DNA of 64,000 bases from Prevotella lacticifex (lineage in GTDB: Bacteria; Bacteroidota; Bacteroidia; Bacteroidales; Bacteroidaceae). Positions 26,799 through 35,740 of this stretch are shown in pieces. The notes beneath the pieces were generated by a model that had not been told where the DNA came from, made no database searches, and saw only the letters and a program-made list of their open reading frames with translations. A program made the position numbers and the translations under genes. The DNA is taken from positions 791,228 to 855,227 of the forward strand of contig NZ_BPTV01000002.1 of assembly GCF_019973375.1 (NCBI RefSeq), written 5' to 3'. Numbering within the stretch: the stretch's first letter is position 1; each line of letters opens with the position of its first letter.

Positions 26799-26925
26799 CC
26801 CTTGCCGTGATGCAAGGGGTTCGCCCTCTGTTTCTTTCTGGTACCGTCGTGCTTCGAAGCAAGCTTCGGCCCGCCGGAACCAGAAAGAAACAGCCTTCGT
26901 TCCTCAGGCTTGCATCACGGCAAGG
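26799..26925 (+). repeat. Long nested palindrome, family P1 (copy 3)
   Basis: Same arms and flanks as the other P1 copies, followed 48 bases later by a P3 element, forming a composite that is repeated next to it. Confidence 0.85.
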
Positions 26926-26972
26926 AAAACCAGAAAAACTGCTGATGCCACGATTTTTCCTCAACCAAGGCA

Positions 26973-27239
26973 AAGCCCCGACGGGGCTTAATTCTCATTA
27001 ACCTCAGACTAAGGGAGCGCAGCGACCGCAGTCTGGGGTAGAAAGTGGTCGCGAGAAATCCACGACCAGCCTCGGAGAGGTTGAATAGCGGAACGCGCAG
27101 AAACGTGTGCGCACTGCGTGCTATTGTGCGTCTTCGAGGCACTGAATGTATTTCTCTCTCTGCATCTTTGATCCCCGGACTGCGCTCGCTATCGCTCGCT
27201 TAGTCCGGGGTTATTGACGATTCAGCCCCGTCGGGGCTG
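26973..27239 (+). repeat. 267-bp P3 repeat (copy 1)
   Basis: Bounded by AGCCCCGACGGGGCTTAAT and TTCAGCCCCGTCGGGGCT. It contains two internal hairpins, CCCAGACTAAGGGAGCG.. and CCCCGGACTGCGCTCGC.., and the tract GTGCTATTGTGCGTCTTCGA. Terminal palindromes give it a MITE-like look, but no target duplication was evident. Confidence 0.8.
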
Positions 27240-27329
27240 GTAATGGCAGAGGTATTTTTATCTCGCAAAGCCGCAAATAACGCTAAGCTTGTAAAGGGCA
27301 TCTTGCTACGACAAAAACCGGTAAAAAAA

Positions 27330-27456
27330 CCCTTGCCGTGATGCAAGGGCTGCACCCTCTGTTTCTTTCTGGTACCGTCGTGCTTCGAAGCAAGCTTCCG
27401 CAAGTCGGCACCGGGAAGAAACAGCCTTCGTTCCTCAGGCTTGCATCACGGCAAGG
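27330..27456 (+). repeat. Long nested palindrome, family P1 (copy 4)
   Basis: P1 arms intact; like copy 3 it precedes a P3 element by about 48 bases. Confidence 0.85.
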
Positions 27457-27504
27457 AAAACCAGGAAAACCGCTGATGCCGCGATTTTTCCTCAACCAAC
27501 GCTA

Positions 27505-27770
27505 AGCCCCGACGGGGCTTAATCGTCAATAACCCCAGACTAAGGGAGCGCAGCGACCGCAGTCTGGGGTAGTACATGGACGCAAGAAATCCATGACCAG
27601 CCTCGGAGAGGTTGAATAGCGGAACGCGCAAAAATCGTGTGCGCACTGCGTGCTATTGTGCGTCTTCGAGGCACTGAATGATTATTCTTACTACATTCCT
27701 GTTCCCCCGGACTGCGCTCGTTATCACTCGCTTAGTCCGGGGTTATTGACGATTCAGCCCCGTCGGGGCT
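27505..27770 (+). repeat. P3 repeat (copy 2)
   Basis: Near-identical to 26973-27239, with the same terminal AGCCCCGACGGGGCT hairpins. Confidence 0.8.
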
Positions 27771-27894
27771 GGAAGCAAAAGATGTATAATTCTTTCATGG
27801 CAAAAGTGGGGTTTATCCCCACCCTACCAACAGCGGGCGAGATGCAAAAAGAATTACACCGCAGCTGGTAGGGTGGGCTAAACCACACCTCTTC

Positions 27895-28260
27895 GGCGGA
27901 TGAATGCAACACATTGATTACCAACGTGTTTTACAGTAATCCATTTGCGCGTTAATGATCCCTTTGCCGGGCTGGTCATAAAGGCCGTCCGTCGCTGCGG
28001 GGTATCTACCTTGATTCTTTCACGCAACTGGTAGGGTGGGGATAAACTCCACCTCTTCGGCGGATGAAAGCAACACATTGATTACCAACGTGTTTTACAG
28101 TAATCCATTTGCGCGTTAATGATCCCTTTGCCGGGCTGGTTATAAAGGCCGTCCGTCGCTGCTGGGTATCTACCTTGATTCTTTCACGCAGCTGGTAGGG
28201 TGGAGATAAACCCCACCTCTACTATAAATGTGTGCAACACATTGATTACCAACGTGTTGG
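27895..28260 (+). repeat. 164-bp tandem repeat, about 2.2 copies
   Basis: GCAACACATTGATTACCAAC occurs at 27906, 28070 and 28234, exactly 164 bases apart. Each unit includes a ACGTGTTTTACAGTAATCC stretch, a CCGTCCGTCGCTGC stretch and a GGTAGGGTGG half-hairpin. Confidence 0.85.
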
Positions 28261-28400
28261 TAACGTGATATACTCCGACAATCTCTTCATCATTGTATTA
28301 CATTCGAAATTACGTAGCAGTGTGCAGACAGAGGAGAATTATCAATGTCCATTTGAAAAAACAAGTCAAATATTTTGTAAGTATCAGTCCCGGATACCTA

Positions 28401-28625
28401 ATTACAGCAACTAACAACAATTCCATCTTCCTTCCCGCAGCTGGCATGAAATGCAAGGACTATACAAGTGGCCCCACCAAAAGCTTCTACTACTGGACAT
28501 CAAACATGCCTCAAGGTGATGACGACGGAACTGCCTATGAGTTCATGGGCTATAAGGATTATTCATCAAGTATCATGACCGGAAGCAGGTACTATGGATG
28601 TCCTGTCAGAGCCGTATGCAAATAA
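28401..28625 (+). pseudogene. C-terminal fragment of a FISUMP-like surface protein
   Basis: The last 74 residues of an open frame (ITATNNNSIFLPAAGMKCKD to GSRYYGCPVRAVCK) match the end of the FISUMP/fimbrillin-associated repeat domain found in Bacteroidetes lipoproteins: an FLPAAG strand, an FYYWTSN tract, and a final R-Y-x-G-x-P-V-R-A-V. No signal peptide or N-terminal domain exists upstream; the frame above it is unrelated sequence. It is therefore a truncated remnant. Confidence 0.6.
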
Positions 28626-28653
28626 TCATATAAAGTTTCTTTTTACTCATATT

Positions 28654-28691
28654 CTATCCATCGTCCTGTATTGTTGCAGGATGATGGATAG
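28654..28691. terminator. Hairpin after the FISUMP fragment
   Basis: CTATCCATCGTCCTG and CAGGATGATGGATAG pair over 14 of 15 positions with an 8-base loop. There is no strong T tract, so it may be a bidirectional or Bacteroidetes-type terminator left from the original gene. Confidence 0.5.
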
Positions 28692-29110
28692 TGTGTTTAA
28701 TGAGCCAGGACTATCCACACTGTGTGATATGCCCTGTCCTATAAATCGGGGATTATCCGGGATTATTGACCATTCAGCCCCGCCAGGGCTGGAAGTGGCA
28801 GAGGTATAATTCTTTCGTGGCAATAGGATGAGGCCACACTCAACACCTACTGGATTGACCTGCCAGCCTGCGCCCAATTGAGCTGCACAGTGCACCCTGC
28901 AACCGCCCTGTGCCGCTTGCCCGTTGGTTTGTGGCCGGCCCTAATTCTGCCCACCTGCGAACTGCATACGCCCATAGTATAATGCCTGTTCTGTGGAAAA
29001 GTGAAGCCTGAGTAATAATTATGTCATTTAAGTCAAAATTGAAATGAAAGGGCCGACCGCATTCAAATGAAATATTCGTATTATTTATTGGATAATCCAA
29101 AAATATTATC
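28692..29110. other. Gene-free spacer with partial repeats
   Basis: It holds a degenerate P3 end (CAGCCCCGCCAGGGCTGGAA near 28776), a CCTGCAACCGCCCTGTG module (about 28888) and AT-rich sequence leading to the methyltransferase promoter. No gene seen. Confidence 0.6.
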
Positions 29111-29118
29111 TAAATTTG
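29111..29118 (+). promoter_or_regulatory. Bacteroidetes -7 element TAAATTTG
   Basis: Matches TAnnTTTG and ends seven bases before the methyltransferase ATG, predicting a leaderless or nearly leaderless mRNA. Confidence 0.6.
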
Positions 29119-29125
29119 CATCACG

Positions 29126-30583
29126 ATGGTATTTTTAGAACATACATTGCAAACAACAAGAGCCTATGTGAATTCTCGACCGAAGTCGGAACGCAAGGCC
29201 TATGGTCAGTTCTTCACGATGGGAACTGGCGCAATGTTTATGTCCAAGCTCTTCAATGTTAATTTGGAAAAGGAATGTTTAAACATCCTTGACGCAGGGG
29301 CAGGTACAGGCATACTGACTTCTGCCATGGTTGATCAACTTCTTGCTCTCGGATTCAAGGGTAAGATTTGCGTTACTTGCTATGAGAACGACTCTAACGT
29401 ATTGCCCGTACTTTACGGCAACTTAGAAGAAATCGCTAATAACGTTAAGCAATTTGAGTATAGAGTTATAGCAGAGAACTTCCTAACATGCCAACCTTTC
29501 GGCGGTTTCTTCCAGGAAGAGGCTAAATACGACTTAGTGATCGGTAATCCTCCTTATAAGAAGATACCTATAGAAGCATCTGAGGCCCAGCATATGAAAG
29601 AGGTTTGTCATGGAGCACCAAATCTTTATTTTCTTTTTATGGCCATGAGCATACAACAGTTGAAAGAAGAAGGACAACTGGTTTACATTATTCCACGTTC
29701 ATGGACATCAGGAGCCTATTTTGAGCGTTTTCGCAAGTGGCTATTCGCACGTACTGTAATTGAGCACATCCATCTCTTTGGCAGTCGTGACAAAGTTTTC
29801 AACGGAGAGTCAGTCTTACAGGAGACAATGATTATAAAGATTAGAAAGACTAAACAGAGGCCTCGCTCAATTAAGATGACATTCTCTGAGACTTCTGACT
29901 TTAATAATATTTCTTCAATCTCTGTTCCTTATGATACAATCGTATCTAATAATAACTATGTATATCTGGTAACAAACAAAAAAGAAATTAGATGCCTTGA
30001 CTCGCTGAAGACATTGGATCATACTCTTGTAGCTGACGGTCTGCGCATGAAGACGGGCTTAGTGGTCGACTTTCGCACGCGTGAGGTACTGAGAAACGAG
30101 CCGGACTCTCCTAACACTTACCCTTTACTCTACTCTCAGCATATCAAAAATGGTAAAATCATTTGGCCTGTTGGGAAAGAGAACGAATATATCTGTACCG
30201 AAAACAAAGCCCTATTGCAAGAGAACGCTAACTATGTATTCGTTAAAAGACTCACGGCCAAAGAAGAGCGTAGAAGACTGCAATGTGGTATATATCTTAA
30301 AAGGGAGTACCCTAATTATAAATATATCAGCACACAAAATAAGATAAATTACATTCTTTGTCAGGAGGAAGAAGAAGCATTAGGCGTCTATTGCTTGTTA
30401 AACTCTTCTATATATGATCTCTATTATAGGATCCTTAATGGCTCGACACAGGTCAACTCGACAGAAATAAACATGATGCCTGTACCCGACAAGCACACCA
30501 TAGCAGAAATGGGGAAGATGCTAAAAGGCAAAGAACTATCTACAGAAATGTGCGACAAAATATTATCAGCATGGATCAAATAG
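29126..30583 (+). CDS. N6-adenine DNA methyltransferase of a type II R-M system
   Basis: The 485-residue gamma-type adenine methyltransferase would protect host DNA at the site cut by the neighbouring endonuclease. Motif X-like GQFFTMGTGAMFMSKLF (about 27-43) precedes the SAM-binding motif I LDAGAGTGILTSAM (about 55-68) and the catalytic motif IV VIGNPPYKK (about 138-146). The C-terminal half is the target-recognition region. Length and arrangement fit the M.BsuBI/M.PstI/Eco57I-like group. Its stop overlaps the start of the endonuclease gene, the usual tight coupling of such pairs. Confidence 0.9.
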   Translation: MVFLEHTLQTTRAYVNSRPKSERKAYGQFFTMGTGAMFMSKLFNVNLEKECLNILDAGAGTGILTSAMVDQLLALGFKGKICVTCYENDSNVLPVLYGNLEEIANNVKQFEYRVIAENFLTCQPFGGFFQEEAKYDLVIGNPPYKKIPIEASEAQHMKEVCHGAPNLYFLFMAMSIQQLKEEGQLVYIIPRSWTSGAYFERFRKWLFARTVIEHIHLFGSRDKVFNGESVLQETMIIKIRKTKQRPRSIKMTFSETSDFNNISSISVPYDTIVSNNNYVYLVTNKKEIRCLDSLKTLDHTLVADGLRMKTGLVVDFRTREVLRNEPDSPNTYPLLYSQHIKNGKIIWPVGKENEYICTENKALLQENANYVFVKRLTAKEERRRLQCGIYLKREYPNYKYISTQNKINYILCQEEEEALGVYCLLNSSIYDLYYRILNGSTQVNSTEINMMPVPDKHTIAEMGKMLKGKELSTEMCDKILSAWIK

Positions 30584-31491
30584 AAACAGCGAGAAAGATA
30601 TTGTCAGAAATTGGCATGCCAGAGAAGCAACAAAGCAATTTATGTGCACTCACTTTACTGGCACTCTGCGATATAAAGAAGCAAGATACATTAGCTAACG
30701 CTTCCAATAACTGGATTCGCATCCATGATATTATACAGTTTGTAAATACCAATTATGCATCCAGCTATGCTGAGAACTCTCGTGAGACATTCCGAAAGCA
30801 AGCTTTACATCACTTCCGTAATGCTGCATTGATTGAAGACAATGGATTGGCTACTAATAGCCCTAACTACCGTTACCGACTTACGTCAGAATTTCTATCT
30901 GTATTAAAGAAGAATGGGAAAAGGGGTTACAAAAAGGCACTCAAGGATTTCTTAACAAATCATGAGAGCTTAAAAAACAAATATAAATCAAAGAAGGCTA
31001 TGCCCATGTTGCCCATAAAAATTAACGACAAGGATTATAGTCTTTCACCTGGCAGTCATAACCAGCTACAAAAGGCAATCTTAGAAGAATTTGCACCTCG
31101 CTTTGCTCCGAATTCAGAATGCCTTTATTTGGGTGACACAACTCACAAAGACTTGGTAAGATCAGTGAAGAAAATGGAAGAATTGGGATTTGACATAACT
31201 CTTCACGATAAGATGCCAGACGTTGTGCTCTATCGGCCTGACAAGGACTGGCTATATTTTATAGAGGCTGTGGATTCTGTTGGACCAATGAGCCCTGAGC
31301 GGATAATAGACATCCAAAGAATGACACAGCAAGTAAAATGTGGAAAAATCTTTGTCACAGCGTTTCTTGACTTTAAGAAATATAAACGATTCTCTGAGCA
31401 AATAGCGTGGGAAACAGAAGTGTGGATAGCGGAAATGCCAGACCATATGATTCACTTAAATGGAGATAAGTTTCTCGGACCAAGATCTTAA
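30571..31491 (+). CDS. BsuBI/PstI-family type II restriction endonuclease
   Basis: The protein of 306 residues (from ATG 30571) begins MDQIETARKILSEIGMPEKQ and continues LCALTLLALCDIKK, the helical N-terminal DNA-binding domain of BsuBI/PstI endonucleases. The C-terminal nuclease part contains MPDVVLYRPDKDWLYFIEAV followed by DSVGPMSPERI, the family's PD..E core. BsuBI and PstI cut CTGCAG; the same site is likely but unproven here. A GTG at 30550 would add seven residues; the ATG was preferred because it aligns with the usual family start. It overlaps the methyltransferase stop by 13 bases. An ISL3 copy begins 17 bases after the stop codon. Confidence 0.88.
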   Translation: MDQIETARKILSEIGMPEKQQSNLCALTLLALCDIKKQDTLANASNNWIRIHDIIQFVNTNYASSYAENSRETFRKQALHHFRNAALIEDNGLATNSPNYRYRLTSEFLSVLKKNGKRGYKKALKDFLTNHESLKNKYKSKKAMPMLPIKINDKDYSLSPGSHNQLQKAILEEFAPRFAPNSECLYLGDTTHKDLVRSVKKMEELGFDITLHDKMPDVVLYRPDKDWLYFIEAVDSVGPMSPERIIDIQRMTQQVKCGKIFVTAFLDFKKYKRFSEQIAWETEVWIAEMPDHMIHLNGDKFLGPRS

Positions 31492-31499
31492 TTCACTAT

Positions 31500-31507
31500 A
31501 TTATTTT
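31500..31507 (+). repeat. 8-bp target-site duplication of ISL3 copy B (left)
   Basis: ATTATTTT at 31500-31507 is repeated at 32822-32829 directly after the element, the 8-bp duplication expected for ISL3. Confidence 0.9.
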
Positions 31508-32821
31508 GGTTCATCCGACAAATCGTGTGATTTTGTCATTATGCAAATTGAAAAGTCTTAACTTAAAATAGTCAATGTCCCGGTAGCCATAGGCGTTTCT
31601 CTTCAAGACTTTTATTTTATTGTTGATCCCTTCTACTTTTGCATTGCTTGTCCTACATTTGTAATAAGCCAGGATTCCAGTTCTGTAAGCGGCGATGGAA
31701 TTACCCAGCTTTTCAAGGGTGGGAACTTTTGATTCCCGAGCCTGTTTTATCCAGTCATCCAGCACAGCTTCTCCTTCTTTATATGAGTCCTGCTTCCATA
31801 CTTCTTGCAAGTATTCATTGAGAATGTAGGCTTTGCTCAGAGGTTCGTTCATCTTGATTACGTTATCCAATCTCTTCTTTTCATCCTCTGTAAAAATATC
31901 CTTATCATGGCGCAACAACAGCCAGCGCGTTCCCTTTATGACTTTTCTTTTTTCTAAGTCCTTCTCTTGATTATAGACCTCTCTTCTGACTTTGTCCAAG
32001 GCTTCGCCTGCCAGTTTCTGCACATGGAAGTGATCGAAAACGTGAATGGCATCAGGTAGGTTTTTCTTAATCGCAGAGATGAACGCAGCGGACATGTCTG
32101 AAGACACGGACTCTATCTTCGCGCCGCTTCTCTTCAATTTGGGCCAGAACTTCTTCAAAGAATCGATTCCTTTGCCATCTCCGACATGTATAATGGCACC
32201 ACTCAACATGTCGACCACAATAGTCAGATAGACGTGTCCCTTCCTCAAAGCGAACTCATCAATACCAATGTGCTTGACATCCTTGATATCTATATGAGAA
32301 AACTTATGATTGAGATAGTTCTTGTGGATATCCTTCACCGTATCCCAACTCAGACCGAGATAGTGGGCTACATCTTTTATCGTCATTCTATGAAGCAGTT
32401 CTATCACGAGCCTTGCCAAACGATGTGTATAGCGCTGCTTGCCGGTAACGAAATGAAGATCCTCATAGACATCAGCACCACATGTCTTACACTTTAGACG
32501 ACGCACCTTTACATGTAAGATTGATTGCTTGGTACCAATGTTGACACTGCGGATTTTACGAATCTTGAACCCGTTGCGTACGACAACGTGACTATGGCAA
32601 CATTCACATCGAGTTTTTACATCTCTTTTTTGGATATGATGAATAATAGTATTACCTTTGTACTCAGTCTTAGTGCATTCGAAGTCCCTGATTCCGTATG
32701 CATAATAGATATAGCTGGTGTCCATTTGTCTTGTTTTTTTTAATCACTTACAAAGGTAATGGATTTCCAGCTATTTTCTTTACATCATCCACACTTTATC
32801 ACACGATTTGTCGGATGAACC
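31508..32821 (-). mobile_element. ISL3-family insertion sequence, copy B
   Basis: The 1314-bp element has the same 24-bp terminal repeats and the same sequence as copy A at 3403-4716, and is flanked by an 8-bp duplication ATTATTTT. The simple duplication shows an ordinary, probably recent, insertion just downstream of the restriction endonuclease gene without disrupting it. Confidence 0.95.
31511..32725 (-). CDS. ISL3-family transposase (copy B)
   Basis: The translated 404 residues are identical to the protein at 3406-4620, including the Cys-rich N-terminus and the DDE residues. Complete identity of two copies 28 kb apart indicates recent transposition. Confidence 0.93.
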   Translation of the reverse strand: MDTSYIYYAYGIRDFECTKTEYKGNTIIHHIQKRDVKTRCECCHSHVVVRNGFKIRKIRSVNIGTKQSILHVKVRRLKCKTCGADVYEDLHFVTGKQRYTHRLARLVIELLHRMTIKDVAHYLGLSWDTVKDIHKNYLNHKFSHIDIKDVKHIGIDEFALRKGHVYLTIVVDMLSGAIIHVGDGKGIDSLKKFWPKLKRSGAKIESVSSDMSAAFISAIKKNLPDAIHVFDHFHVQKLAGEALDKVRREVYNQEKDLEKRKVIKGTRWLLLRHDKDIFTEDEKKRLDNVIKMNEPLSKAYILNEYLQEVWKQDSYKEGEAVLDDWIKQARESKVPTLEKLGNSIAAYRTGILAYYKCRTSNAKVEGINNKIKVLKRNAYGYRDIDYFKLRLFNLHNDKITRFVG

Positions 32822-32829
32822 ATTATTTT

Positions 32830-33194
32830 GAGTTGACAAGAATTTCTGTATTTTTTTTTCGGACGCCCCCTAACCCTGCCTATCCGCACCCTGCAACCGC
32901 ACTGTGCTGCTTACTATTTATTCGCGTGCCGCACCCTGCAAACGTCCATCGTTTATCTCCGTTGGTTTGTCGACGGCTCCTAACACTACCTACCCGTGCC
33001 CTGTGCCGCTTGTCGGTTGATGATCTCTGTTCCCATCCTCATTTCCCCCTTCTCCGCTATCTTACCTCTTTTCCTCCGTCATTCCGCCTTTCCAACCATT
33101 TGATTCTTAACTACTTGCGTATATACCTCGTTCTACCCCTCTTTCTATACCCCGAACTACCCCCCTGAAATTTGGAATCGCCTCGAAAATGTTG
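32830..33194. other. Gene-free spacer
   Basis: It contains CCGCACCCTGCAACCGC-type modules (about 32883-33005) found in other spacers, then pyrimidine-rich unique sequence up to the M15 peptidase promoter. No gene seen. Confidence 0.6.
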
Positions 33195-33202
33195 TACCTT
33201 TG
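33195..33202 (+). promoter_or_regulatory. Bacteroidetes -7 element TACCTTTG
   Basis: A perfect TACCTTTG 34 bases before the ATG at 33237. It overlaps an in-frame upstream ATG at 33189, which is therefore not the start. Confidence 0.8.
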
Positions 33203-33236
33203 CAACTGTAAACGAACAAACACCATTTTAATTATC

Positions 33237-33698
33237 ATGAAACACACGAAGAATCTCGTCTTAACTAACGACCTTACCATTCATCTCTCCGACCACTTCA
33301 CTCTTCATGAGATGGTCAGTTCAGGCACCGCCCTCCGCTTCGGCATCGACAACACGCCGACACCGGAGGTCGTCGAGAACCTCCGCTTCCTCTGTCGCGC
33401 CGTCCTCGAACCCCTCCGTCTGCGCTACGGTCGCATCATCATCACCAGCGGATACCGCTGTCGGGAAGTCAACCGCCTCGTCGGTGGGTCGCCGTACTCG
33501 CAACACCTCCGTGGTGAGGCTGCCGACATCTACATCCCCTCGCGTGAGAAGGCGAAGAAGTACTTCGAGTTTATCCGTGACAACACCGATTTCGACCAGC
33601 TCATCCGTGAGCCCATCGCCCGCGAAGAGAAAGACTATCCGCGGTGGCTGCACGTCAGTCATGCCGTCCACCGCCCTAACCGCCACGAGACGATATAG
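33237..33698 (+). CDS. M15-family peptidase (D-Ala-D-Ala carboxypeptidase-like)
   Basis: The 153-residue protein matches the Peptidase_M15_3 (M15A) type, zinc peptidases that cut peptidoglycan cross-links or stem peptides and often serve as phage or element lysins. DHFTLHEMVSSGTA is the usual N-terminal tract; ITSGYRCREVNRLVGGSPYS leads to the zinc motif SQHLRGEAADIYI (His and Asp, about 83-95), and WLHVSH near the C-terminus gives the last His ligand. No signal peptide is visible. The start was chosen from the promoter position. The HU-HIG and smalltalk-like genes lie downstream on the same strand beyond an IS, a neighbourhood often seen with cell-wall amidases in Bacteroidetes. Confidence 0.88.
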   Translation: MKHTKNLVLTNDLTIHLSDHFTLHEMVSSGTALRFGIDNTPTPEVVENLRFLCRAVLEPLRLRYGRIIITSGYRCREVNRLVGGSPYSQHLRGEAADIYIPSREKAKKYFEFIRDNTDFDQLIREPIAREEKDYPRWLHVSHAVHRPNRHETI

Positions 33699-33725
33699 TA
33701 GGACTTAGTGTAAGTACTTAATAAT

Positions 33726-35675
33726 TCTGAATTTTCAATTAATTTGTAGCGATAATCTTCTAAGACTCGTTTTTCTTTGGCCTTCCTCTTTTTCTACCTA
33801 CCTTTTTCGACTTGTATCCCGGTTCACACCCGGCTGGGATGTCAAGCCCAAAAGCCTTCGCAATCTCTACCTGCTTCCCGACAAAAGGTGTTATCTTGGT
33901 GGTATGCCCCTGTCGCTCGATACATCTTATGTTCCTCATCTCGTCAAGCATGTCCAGTGAAGAGGCGAACATGCTGTGAAGGCCTGTCGTCTTCCAGATG
34001 TGTCTAATATATGATCCTATGACTAATCCGACGAACAAGATGAACAGCCTGCCGGTCTTACCGTCCTCGCTCCAATTTCTTTGTCTGTCAGAGCACATCT
34101 CCGTCTTCATCTGCTGGAAGTACTTTTCCTGCTCGTCTCTCAATTTGTAGTGAGCCAGAGCTTGTGGCGCTGTCAAATCCAGCCCGAGCGTTACAATGGC
34201 GACAAACCCTAAAAGTCTGAGTGAGTCGTTGTACTTCTTCTCGTTCTTCTCAAACGACACGACATGCCTTTTCTTGTCCAGTTTTACGTCAAACATGCAG
34301 AAGTCCCTTTTGAGTGTCTCATCGTCAGGGGCTTCCTCTTTGCCATCAATCATCTGCTGAAGACTGCTTCTCTGCCCTTCGACTTTCATGTCTATGTTGA
34401 TTTGCCCCTCGCTTCTCCACGAGGGATTGAAGAACAGATTCAGGCGCATCTTGCTTGCTGTCTTTTCGGACTTGCCCTTTCCATGTACCTTGTAGTCAAT
34501 GTCGTACTGTTTGTAATACAGCTTGCTGTCAAGGTCTATCTCCATTCCGTCCGGACGGACATTGAAGTCTCCAAGGCTGTCTATTTTGTCGCTGATAAAC
34601 TTGTGGCCGGTCTTCATACACATTATAGCGGGCTGGTCATGAAGAATGTTGTCCTCAAGGATTTGCACTGTCCCATAGCCCCTGTCCGTTATCATTACGT
34701 AATTCGTAAAACCGGCACAGCGCAGGTCAGACTGGATGACACCCATAGTGCGTGAGTCAGGGATGTTACCGGGAAACGACCTGTAATAGATGGGCATGTG
34801 GTTGCTGAGAGTATAGACTACAACTTCATTCGTCTGCGCCAAGGCAATGTTCTCCTTGTTGTGCCCCCAGCGTATGTCGGCCAGACTGCTCCCGTAAGCC
34901 GACCTGCTTGTGGAGTCAACAGCACAGAGCTCCATCTTTCCAATTCTTTCTGAACGAAGGCGCAACAAGGCCTGGCGGTCTTTCTCAGTGATTGACTGCG
35001 TAAGACGGGTGATGTCTCCCGGAGACATTTCGCGCGCGGACGGAGTCTTGGTGTATCTCTGCCAGCGAGCGAGCCTGCTGTAAGAATAGCTGGAAATATA
35101 GGGGAACATGGCAAGCGTCATGATGTCATCCACTTTCTCCTTGTTTCCCTCGAACACTTTCTCCAGATCCTCGCGTATCTTAGTCTTCTCCGCAACTCTT
35201 TCCATAAGCCACACGTCGCCATACAGACGGTTCTGCGCATCTCCATTGTAGGTGGGTCTCCCTGCTTTCCTCGTACTTGGCAAAGAGTCCAGTTCACTCA
35301 AATCCCATTCCTGTGGGAATAACAATTTCTTTCGCTCAGCAGGCGACATGTAGAGGTACACCTTGCCCGGAATGAACTTCAGGCTTTCGGTCACTGTGCC
35401 TAAATGAATGCTTTTGTTCATGCGCTTACCGGTTGCCTCGTTCGTCACACGTGGACGTAGTGTAGCATATCTATATCCGTTATTGATGTGAAGCGTCACC
35501 TTGTGAGCAGTCTCATCGCTTATAGGTCTTGCCATTATACTATATCATTGATTACCGCTACAAATGTAACAATAATAAGTGAAATGGCAAAACATAACAA
35601 ACTAAATATTTACTGATTTATAGATAATTAGCTTTAGAGTGGGTATTATCGCTACAAATTAATCGAAAATTCAGA
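33726..35675 (-). mobile_element. 1950-bp IS, copy C (IS4-superfamily type)
   Basis: The ends TCTGAATTTTCAATTAATTT and the complementary AATTAATCGAAAATTCAGA form about 31-bp inverted repeats with one mismatch. Target duplication TAATAAT (33719-33725 and 35676-35682). It carries one transposase and is identical in protein to copy D at 40991-42940, whose 7-bp duplication confirms the boundary. Confidence 0.92.
33760..35535 (-). CDS. DDE transposase of the 1950-bp IS (copy C)
   Basis: The 591-residue transposase has MELCAVDSTSRSAYGSSLAD (first Asp, about 201-220), TNYVMITDRGYGTVQILED (second Asp, about 275-293) and LRDEQEKYFQQMKTEMCSDR (Glu, about 463-482), in line with long IS1634/IS4-superfamily transposases. 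The C-terminus is basic (KKVGRKRGRPKKNES), a likely DNA-binding tail. The gene is intact and, being identical to copy D, probably recently active. Exact family name not assignable by eye. Confidence 0.88.
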   Translation of the reverse strand: MARPISDETAHKVTLHINNGYRYATLRPRVTNEATGKRMNKSIHLGTVTESLKFIPGKVYLYMSPAERKKLLFPQEWDLSELDSLPSTRKAGRPTYNGDAQNRLYGDVWLMERVAEKTKIREDLEKVFEGNKEKVDDIMTLAMFPYISSYSYSRLARWQRYTKTPSAREMSPGDITRLTQSITEKDRQALLRLRSERIGKMELCAVDSTSRSAYGSSLADIRWGHNKENIALAQTNEVVVYTLSNHMPIYYRSFPGNIPDSRTMGVIQSDLRCAGFTNYVMITDRGYGTVQILEDNILHDQPAIMCMKTGHKFISDKIDSLGDFNVRPDGMEIDLDSKLYYKQYDIDYKVHGKGKSEKTASKMRLNLFFNPSWRSEGQINIDMKVEGQRSSLQQMIDGKEEAPDDETLKRDFCMFDVKLDKKRHVVSFEKNEKKYNDSLRLLGFVAIVTLGLDLTAPQALAHYKLRDEQEKYFQQMKTEMCSDRQRNWSEDGKTGRLFILFVGLVIGSYIRHIWKTTGLHSMFASSLDMLDEMRNIRCIERQGHTTKITPFVGKQVEIAKAFGLDIPAGCEPGYKSKKVGRKRGRPKKNES

Positions 35676-35740
35676 TAATAATCAGTACTATAAAAAACAC
35701 GGTATACATATCGTGATATATATGAAGATATAAATATATA

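Larger units (their letters stand above)
25764..28292. repeat. Gene-free block of modular repeats
   Basis: About 2.5 kb with no credible gene. It contains a CTCTCGCCAAACCGCAAAG-type module repeated before P1 palindromes (two copies at about 25890-26070, one at about 26715-26790), three P1 palindromes, two copies of a 267-bp element (P3), GGGGTTTATCCCC hairpins in both orientations (about 26340, 26410, 26675, 27810) and a 164-bp tandem repeat. Confidence 0.8.

Noticed and set aside
28293..28400. N-terminal part of the ORF leading into the FISUMP fragment
   Set aside because: The first 36 codons have no signal peptide or family similarity and lie in unrelated spacer sequence; only the tail is supported.
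33189..33236. Upstream start of the M15 peptidase at 33189
   Set aside because: The TACCTTTG element at 33195-33202 lies inside this extension, so it cannot be part of the message.
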